A stretch of DNA of 64,000 bases from Ruminimicrobiellum sp045223915 (lineage in GTDB: Bacteria; Elusimicrobiota; Endomicrobiia; Endomicrobiales; Endomicrobiaceae), in assembly GCA_045223915.1 (NCBI GenBank), contig JBGUZU010000015.1, forward strand, positions 69,568 through 133,567, read 5' to 3'. The notes under the pieces were generated by a model. It was not told the DNA's origin. It worked only from the letters and a program-made list of their open reading frames with translations, and ran no database searches. This document shows positions 42,401 through 51,400 of this stretch, piece after piece. A program made the translations under genes and the position numbers. The stretch's first letter is position 1, and each line of letters starts with the position of its first letter.

Positions 42401-45400
42401 TTGCAGGGCCTTAATGTAGTATTTTATCCGGCTTTTTCCCGTCTTAATAAGGAAGCCATACTTTTTATCTTGGATAGTGTAAACAACTCTTCCGAAATAG
42501 AAAAGATATTGAGTCTGTATAGAGGAATGGGACTTTCTCCGGAATTTGAAAATTCGACAAGGCTTAAAGATTTTAAAGATCCGAGATTTAAAGCTCTTGT
42601 TCAATATATCTCTTCCATACAAGATAGGGATTTTTATGATAAATTATTCTTCGGAATTTATGACAGAGAAAATTTACGAAATATAGTTAACAGTATAGAT
42701 GATGCTAATTTTGTTAAAGACTATCTTTTAAATCCCGACTATCAAAAGATTTATAAAAACTTATTTAAAAAATTAGCAGATTTGAATATAAAAAATGTTG
42801 CTGCAGAAAATAACCATTTAGCATTGAAACTTATTTTAAATAAGGAATTTAACCAAATTTTAACCGAATCCGGAATAGATAATATATCCGACGAAGATAA
42901 CATTATAGCAAGGTATTATTCGGCAATAGCTGTTTCAAGAATGATATTTGATGGTGTAGGCGGAGAAAAGATTGATTACGATTTTAATGATGAAGCCGGT
43001 ATGGAACTTATTAAAGAAGTTACAGATACATACCTTGAAATAATGAAGGAAATGTTAAATGTTGTATTGTTGGATTCGGATACAAAGATATATGCTCTTT
43101 GTAATAGTGAAAGAGTATATGGCAGAGACAGGTTTAATATAGATACTTTGCAGGAAATTATAGAGTATATGGGGATACAGTTAGAAATCCCAGGAGAAAA
43201 TGTATACAGAAGAGTAGGAAATAATAAAAATGCATCGAAAGGTTGGTTGAATGCTATAGAAACCTTTGTAATGGATTCAATTAGAACAAAAGGTTATTTT
43301 ATGTTTAGGGGGCATGGAAACGAAAACATGTTATGGGTTTATGATCCCAAAGAAAATGATAATGGTTTGGCTACAGGTAATATGCTTGAGGTAATTACTC
43401 CGCGAGAATTAGCTGAATCTTTATTTAAATTGGCTACAAGAGATCAAGACCCTGTAGATTTAAGAAACATAACAATAGATTTAAGCAGTTGCTATTCTTA
43501 TTATTTTGCAAGAAGCGTATATAATATATTAGAGCAAAAATTTAAAGCAGAAAACAAAACGGAATCTTATCCCACGATAATAACAGCGGCAGGACTCGAA
43601 ACAGAATTTGGAATTACGGATTTTAGAGGGATGGAGGGAAATTTACATAAAGGTATAAATAAACTTTTAAGAAATTTCCAACGAGGTTCTGTGTCTGCTT
43701 TAACATTAGGAATGGTAGGTGTATCTGAATACATGTTCGGTGACTCCAATATTACAATGTTTTCATCTTTCTTTGATGAAAATATGTTGGAAAAAATTGC
43801 TAAAACAAGAGAGTCGATTGCAAAGTTTAATATATCCCGACATAGAACTGTAGAAACAGAACCGGATATTTTGGATAATATAGAACAAACTGCAACAAGA
43901 GTAAATATAAGAAATGTAAAAAAAATAGCAATAAGAATTTTACCCAAATTTGTTACGGAAGCTTCTATTTTTAAAGAAGATAAGTTTGCTCCGATATGGG
44001 AAGAACTTTTTTACAGGTTTGCTCCTGCACTCATGCTTACAATTTTAATATCTGTTACAATGATGTTTGCTCCGGCGGGATTTGTTTTATTTACAAAAAT
44101 AGGATTTGCAGTTATTTTGACATTATTTCAAACAATATTTGTGAAAGCTCATATAGTAACGGATTGGCTGAGAGCAAAAGATTCCGGCGGAGAGAAATCT
44201 TCCGAAGAAGTTCCCGAAACTTCAATCTCTGATAAACAAAGCAAAACTGTTGATTTAGGGAAAGTTTTTGAGAAAGATTTAACTTTCGAAGATAAAATAA
44301 ATAAAATTTTTAAAACAGTAAAAGAAAGATTATTTGCCGTATTTTCCGATTCCAAAGATGCGGAAAGTTTTAAAATTTTTTACAAGACCAATAAAATTGC
44401 TGCCGAACATAAAGATGGTCTTATCATACCTACAATAGCTTTTACCATACCATATGTAGTCGTAATGTGTTTCTTCCCTTCAATCCAAGCTGTTATGATA
44501 GCAACCATAGTATCAATGGCTTTACATGCAATAAATAATATAGTAGCAAAAATAATTAAAGAAAAAGGTTTGTTGCAAAAAAAGAAAAGAGATATAGATT
44601 TTCAAGATATTCAAAGAAGAATAAAACACATTAAACTTCTTATTGAAAATCCTAATGTGGAAAGAGACTTGCCGGAACTTAAAGAAGGTTCTTTTGTTCT
44701 AAAATTCGGATTGGCGAGAAAAGCCGAAAGAAGAGCAGAATCTTTGTTGGAGTATGAAAAAATAAGAATATTTTTCATTAATAGACTTAAAGATGAAATG
44801 GCTAAGAGAGAAGAGATAAAAGCAGAGCTGGAAACAATAAAAAAAGCAAGAAAGACTAAAAAGAATAAAGCAAAAATACAAGAGTTAGAAGAACAATTAG
44901 AGATAATGGAGAAGGAATATCCTCGAATATATAATGAATTACTTTTTGCCGATACAAAAGAAGTAGAGAAAACAATAGATAAGATAGATGCTCTTTTATC
45001 TATCTTTGAAGAAATAGATATTATATTGGACAATATAGAAAACTTCAAACTTGAAAATGCCGATGATGAAGATGCATACAAAGAAATAAGTGCATTAGAA
45101 GAAGACTTCTTGGATTTCGCAGAAAATACTTTCATGAACAGTTTAATGTCTTTGTATAACAATCAAAAAACAACCGGAATCCACGTAAGAAGAGTGGTGG
45201 GTGATTCCAATTTGATCGGAACAAAGATGCTTTCAGGTAATAATGTAAGAATGATGTATAAATTAATGCTTTCTTCAATATTGCATGATATAGGCAAAAA
45301 TTTAGTTCCTTTACAAATTCTTGACAAGCAAGGTTCTTTTGATCGTTTGGAAAGAAATATAATGGAGTTTCATGTTGTTTTTGGCGGTATTATATTAAGA

Positions 45401-48400
45401 AGTTCGATATTGAGAAGGCTATCATACACAGCAGAAAACCACCATCGTTATACCCTCAAAACAAAAATGGATGATTTAGGAAAAGAAACAGAAGTGGGTG
45501 ATTTACATATACCAACAATTTCTTCTCTTGATGAAGAAAAGGAAGAACAGATTGAAAGAATTGTTAAATTTTTGGAAGAAATAAATCCTGATTTATCGTT
45601 TGATTCTGCAAGCCCATATCCGAAAAGCTTGGAAGATATTAAAAGTATTTTGGAAGATAATGATATGGATTTAACCGAATCTCAGCAAGAAAAACTTGAT
45701 GATTTGTTACGTGAAGTAGAACAAATTGAAGAAGAAGTACTGATTGCAAAGATAGTTTCTCTTGCTGATGTCTTTGAAGCGGTAAGTCCGAAATTGTCTT
45801 TTGATTCGGAAAGGACATATCAATTCCCGCAAAAGATAAGGGATATTTCCAGTATGTTGGAAAATATAGATATAGATTTGACGGAGTCTCAAAAGAGAGA
45901 AGTGATTGTTTTGTTGGCCGAAATAGCTCAAATAGATAGTGAAGATGATGCAGCAAAAAAACAAGAAATGGAACAAAAGTTTATAAAGAAGGTGTTATAT
46001 GATCGTAGCAAGAGTGCTGTTATAAAATACGTGAGAGAGAAAAATTATGAACTTATTAGAGAAAATGCCTTTAAAATAATATTTACAAAATCTCCAAAAA
46101 AGATATTCGAAGAACTCGGAAAAACAGAAGAAGAATTTATGGCTGACTTTGAAAATGATCCTAAAGGAACCATAGATGAATGTATGAGTTTGGTAGATGC
46201 GGACAAATTCGAATTTGATTCAGATGTTATAAGAGCATTTTTAGAGTTTTATTTCAGTTCTGAAGATATTAGAGTAAATAATGCGATATTAGAAAGTTTA
46301 AATAAGGGTGAAGAAAATAGATTTATCGTATATATAAAAGATGCTTTATATTCTTTATATAAACTCCAAAGAAGTGTTAATAGAATGTTAGTCAGATTTA
46401 CTCCTGTGATAGCTTCGATTTTTTCTGAAAGTCAAACTGATTATGATAAATATTTTAAAGATAAAAAGGTCTTTCTCCAAAGATTTAAAACTGAAGAAGG
46501 GGTAAAAAAAGTAAGAAGCTTTGAAATATTAAAGTTTGGCAAAAGCTCAATACAAAGAGTTATCGGACGATTTGAAGTTCCCGTATTTGAAAGAGACTAT
46601 GATTCGTTAGGAATGATAGTTGAAAAAGATTCCGACGGTAATATTGTAAGTGTAAAAGCAAAAGAAGGATATGGATTTAGCAGTTTGTTGATTGACGGAG
46701 AACCTGTCGGTGATGAAAAAAATAATTTGAATTTTTCTGCAGGTCAAATAAGTGCAATGTTAAAAGATGTGCAAATATTAGATTACGATGCTCCTGATAT
46801 AAAAGAAGATGAAATGGATAAATATGTTGCCCATATTTATTTAGATGATAGTAAAGAAGACCTTGAGAAAGCTATGGAAGATGCAATAAAGAATAATAAG
46901 TTAATGGTAATACATGTATTTAGAAAAGGTTTTAGTACAAAGGGTTTAACGTTGGGGCAAATTCGAGATAAATATGATCAGGCGTATTCTTTGCTTCAAA
47001 GTGATAAACTAAAGAATCTTCCTGTACTTTCCGAAACGATGCGGCTTGAAAGAGATGTTGAGGTAGATCCATATATAACGTTTGATTTCTTCTTAAAAGA
47101 GTTATTGAAAAACCATTTCGGTCATGGTAATTTTGGATTGTTTGAATATCCGATTGCTTGTTATATTGCGCCTGATGGTTCTAAAATGGTTACATACGAT
47201 TCTTCCTTGGATTTAGGTAATGGCAGATACAGCTCTCCGTTCCTTTCAGAAGAATTTAAAAACAGAGGAATAACAATAGGTGTTCTTGATGACTTAATGA
47301 AAGAAACCCTTATTCATGGAGATGGTAAGGGCAGGAAAATGATGGCGGAAAGTAAAACAAGAAATTTTGAAGATTCTCGCCGTGTTGATGATTCAAAAAT
47401 AGCCGGATATAGATTTTTTAAAGCAACAGTTACACTTAAGTTGGAAACGGAAGAACAAATAGAAGCTGCAAAACAATATAAAAAAGAACAAGATGCTAAA
47501 GCTAGGTCAGTAACATCTTCAAGTGCAGTAGATGAAGAATCAGGATTATATAGTTTTAGAACAAGTACTTCCAAAACTTCAAGTACTGTTTCTACGGCAA
47601 CCGCAGAAGATTGGGAAGACTTTTGGTCATCGATTCTAAAACCGTTCGGATTGAAATTAGGTAATTATGCACATGTTTGGGAGGAAGTAGTTTTTAGATA
47701 TTTACCTACGGCGTTCATATTGTTAGGATACATGAATCCTTTGGTAGGTCTCGGTATACAAATAGTGTTTATATTGGCTCATCCGATAGGAAAGTGGATG
47801 GCTTCAAGAATGAATTGGGAAAAAGCAAGAAAAGAAGGTAAGCAAGTCGGTAAAAAAGCAGGTATCGGTGACTTGTTTAAACAAATAGGTAAAGATTTAT
47901 TGCTTTTAACACCTACCTTAGTTTTAATGTTACCATATGTAGGAGCATTGTTGTCTTTAGCAATAAATCCTGCATTATCTCTTATAATAACTCCCGCAAT
48001 ATTTACATTTGCAAATGTAATAGTTCAATGGTTAACGAGGAAAGATTCCGGTGGTGAAGTAATAAGTATAGATAAAAATTTAGTAATATTTATAACAATT
48101 GTTTCCCTCGGATCATATATATTCTTACCATTAATTCCTGTAATACACCCAATAGTAAATACTTTAATAAATCCAATAGTAATAACAAATGCCATAAATG
48201 CCGGATACTTACATTACGAATATAATAAGAGACAACAAGACCGTGGTAAATCGTTGAATTTAGCAGAATTATTTTCCGGTGATTCCGAAAAAGCTAAAGA
48301 AGTTGTAAAAGACGGACAAGAGAGTGATGCAAAGAGTAAAAGTGAGCATGTAAAAATTGTTGCAGATTCAATAGACTTAGAAGGAAATTATGAAATAGAG

Positions 48401-51400
48401 GAAAAAATAAAACATTTCCGATTTAGAAAACGAGACTTGGTTAAATTTAGTGATGACAATTCTTTTATGGAAAATGAGGATAGTTTTATTAGTATTACAT
48501 TACCAAAAGGTTATGAATTATCAAATTATGGCGTCAATAAGAGTTTGAGTACAAAAGATGGTAAGATTCGTATAAAAAAAGAAAAATCATTCAAAAGGTT
48601 TATTGTAATAACAGATGATAGTAAAAAAGAACATATATTTTTTATTAACGAAGAAGGATATAGAGAGATAACTATATCTTTAGAAGGAAAAGAAGATGTT
48701 TCTTTGAAAGAATTAAAAGATAAGGCAGGTGTTGATATTGGTAAAGATGAAATTGTACCACCTAAAAATGAAGTTTTATTGAAAATTCATGATTTAACTG
48801 TTGAATCTTGTTCTGAACCATTTACAATAGAATTATCTAAAGAACAAAAAAATAATTTTATTTTTATAAGAGGTAATTTTTATAAAATTTCAGAGCAAGG
48901 TAAAAAGGAAATTATTTTAAAAGAAGAGCTGGAAAAATATGGTATTGATTTAGAACATTCCGTTATTGAAAATGGTAAAATCGTTTCTTTGCGTCTTATT
49001 CTTGGAGCAAAAATTGGTGTGTCTGTAAGACAAGCTGTAGGTATAGATGAAGAAGAAATGGCATACAGAATGGAACAAATTCTTGGCTCAAGAGACGTGG
49101 ATAGTAGAGAATTGATTACCTTGGATGAATACGAAGAAGTGCCAACGGATTTTGTGATATATTTTTTCCAAGTACAAGGATTAGCAGAAAATGTTATCAA
49201 TGATATTATAAATAATATAAGTAGTGAAGGTATTGGTGCTACAATATATCCGAAAACATTAGAGAATATACTAATAACAAATGGTTTTCTTGAAGAAGAT
49301 GCCAAAATGTGGGTAGAAAGAATTTTTACTGAATATATCGGAGATTTCTCAAATATGGATATTTCAGAAGAAATTCCATTAGATTTTTTAAGATATTTTT
49401 TGCAAAAAGAAGAAAATAAAAACATACATGGGCAGCAAGATATAATTAAACTTTTATCAGATAGAGGCAAACAAATATCAATAGAAGATTTAGAACAAGA
49501 TTTATTAACATTTGGCTTTTCTAAAGAAGAGTCAGTGGAAATCATAAATGAAATCAAAGAAAAAAATCTAAAAATAGCAAACAATTTTTTAAGAAAAATT
49601 CTTGAGCAACTGGGTTTAAACGAAGAAGATATAGAAATGTTAAATGGAAAAGGAAGAAATTTAACAATAAAAGATTTAGAGGATGCTTTTGCTGAACAAG
49701 GTTTCGATGAAATAAAGATTGGAGAGTATATAGAAAAAATAAAAAAATCTTTTGAAGAAAATATGATACCGGGATACGTATCCTCTTTCTTAGTTGATAA
49801 ATTCAGAGAGTTAGGACTTAATAAAAAAGCTGCAAACGGAAGAACTGCAAATATAATTGCAAAATGTGGAGATAAAAACTCTTTAATATTGTTAACTAAG
49901 TTGAAAGAAGAATTAGTAAACGATGGTGTTTCTGAAAAAGAAGCGGACTTATGGGTAAAACAAATTTATGAAAATTATCGTGCAAGTGAAGCAAAAAAAG
50001 AAAAATCTAGTGGAACGGATGGATTACAGATTTCTTTCTTAAAACCTTTTATTGAAAAGAAAGTGTCGGAAAGAAAAATAGTTGAGTTTTTCTTTGAAAG
50101 AACAAGGTTTATCTCCATAGAAAATTTAGAAAGAGAATTAATAGGGCTTGGGTATTCTAAACAAGAAGCTGAAATTTTAATAGAAAGAATACGTAATGAG
50201 TATCCGCAACAAACAGAAAGATTCCAAAAAATACCAACGGATTATGTAATATCTCTTTTTAAGAAAGGATTTATAGATAAAAAGATAGTTCTTTTTTTAG
50301 AAGCAGGGAAAACTACATCAAAAGAAGATTTAGAAAAAGGATTTATGAGATACGGATACTCTGAACAAGAATCAAAAGAAATAGTAGGGGAAATCTTAGA
50401 TCAATATAGTAAAGATATAAGGAAGAGAAATGTTCAAATTATATCAAAATATCAAAGGGAAAGAATATTGATGAGAGCAGATGTTTCGGGAACAGATCAA
50501 GTTATTTCATTGAGAATAGAAAATGAACAATTGGAATCAACGAGAAAAGTATTATCAAATATAAATGAGCTTGATGAAAACCAATTAATAAGTTTGTTGG
50601 AACATAATCCGATGTTGTTATCTATGTTGATAGAAGCTCTTAACAGAGGTTTTGTTTTTGATAAAAAAGAAATTGAAACTTTTGGGGAATTGGTAGAATA
50701 TTTACAAAAAAGAAAAGAGAATAATGAGAAAGGGGATAATGAAAATATTGTGACATTGAGAGGCTATTTCGGTGAAATTTATCTTGCAGAAACAACTGTT
50801 TCAGGAGAACTTGATGGTTTAAAATTAATATTACAATTACCAAAAAATGTTAATGAACCGGGTATAGATTTAATTGATCCTGTTACAGGAATGAAAATAC
50901 AAGTAAAAATAGATGAAGGTGATAGTACCGCAGAGGCTTTTTCTAAAAATCCTACCGTACCGATAGCTTGTACTAATAGAGTAGCAAAAAAGAAAAATCA
51001 ACCTACAATAAGAGGTTTTGTAGAGATGGAAACGATGATGGGTTTTGCGACAAGTTTTCTTGGCTTAATTTATAAAATAGGTATAAACATAATTAAAGAA
51101 GAAGGAAAGAATCCAAGTTATCAAATAGTTGTTGGTGGAGAAATAAAAGATAATGTAAATCTCACGAACACCAGTGCAATTATTAAAATTTTAAATAGTC
51201 TATATGAAGTTGAAGAAGAAACTAAAGTATCTGATACTAATGCCATCCTGCCGGAAAATATGGGATTGGTAAATAGAATAATGCAGAGTAAATTCGGAAA
51301 TGCATTTGTAGTAGCGACAGTAATAGCATTTAAAGAGTTTAAAGCAAGCATGAAACCGAGTTTTGTAGATATGCATCAAAGTGAATCAGGAAGAAAAGGA

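Noticed and set aside
47080..47440. A histidine-kinase-like ATPase domain at about residues 2527-2650 of the giant protein (LLKNHFGHGN, GDGKGRKMMAES)
   Set aside because: The N- and G-box residues are too poorly matched to claim without a profile search.
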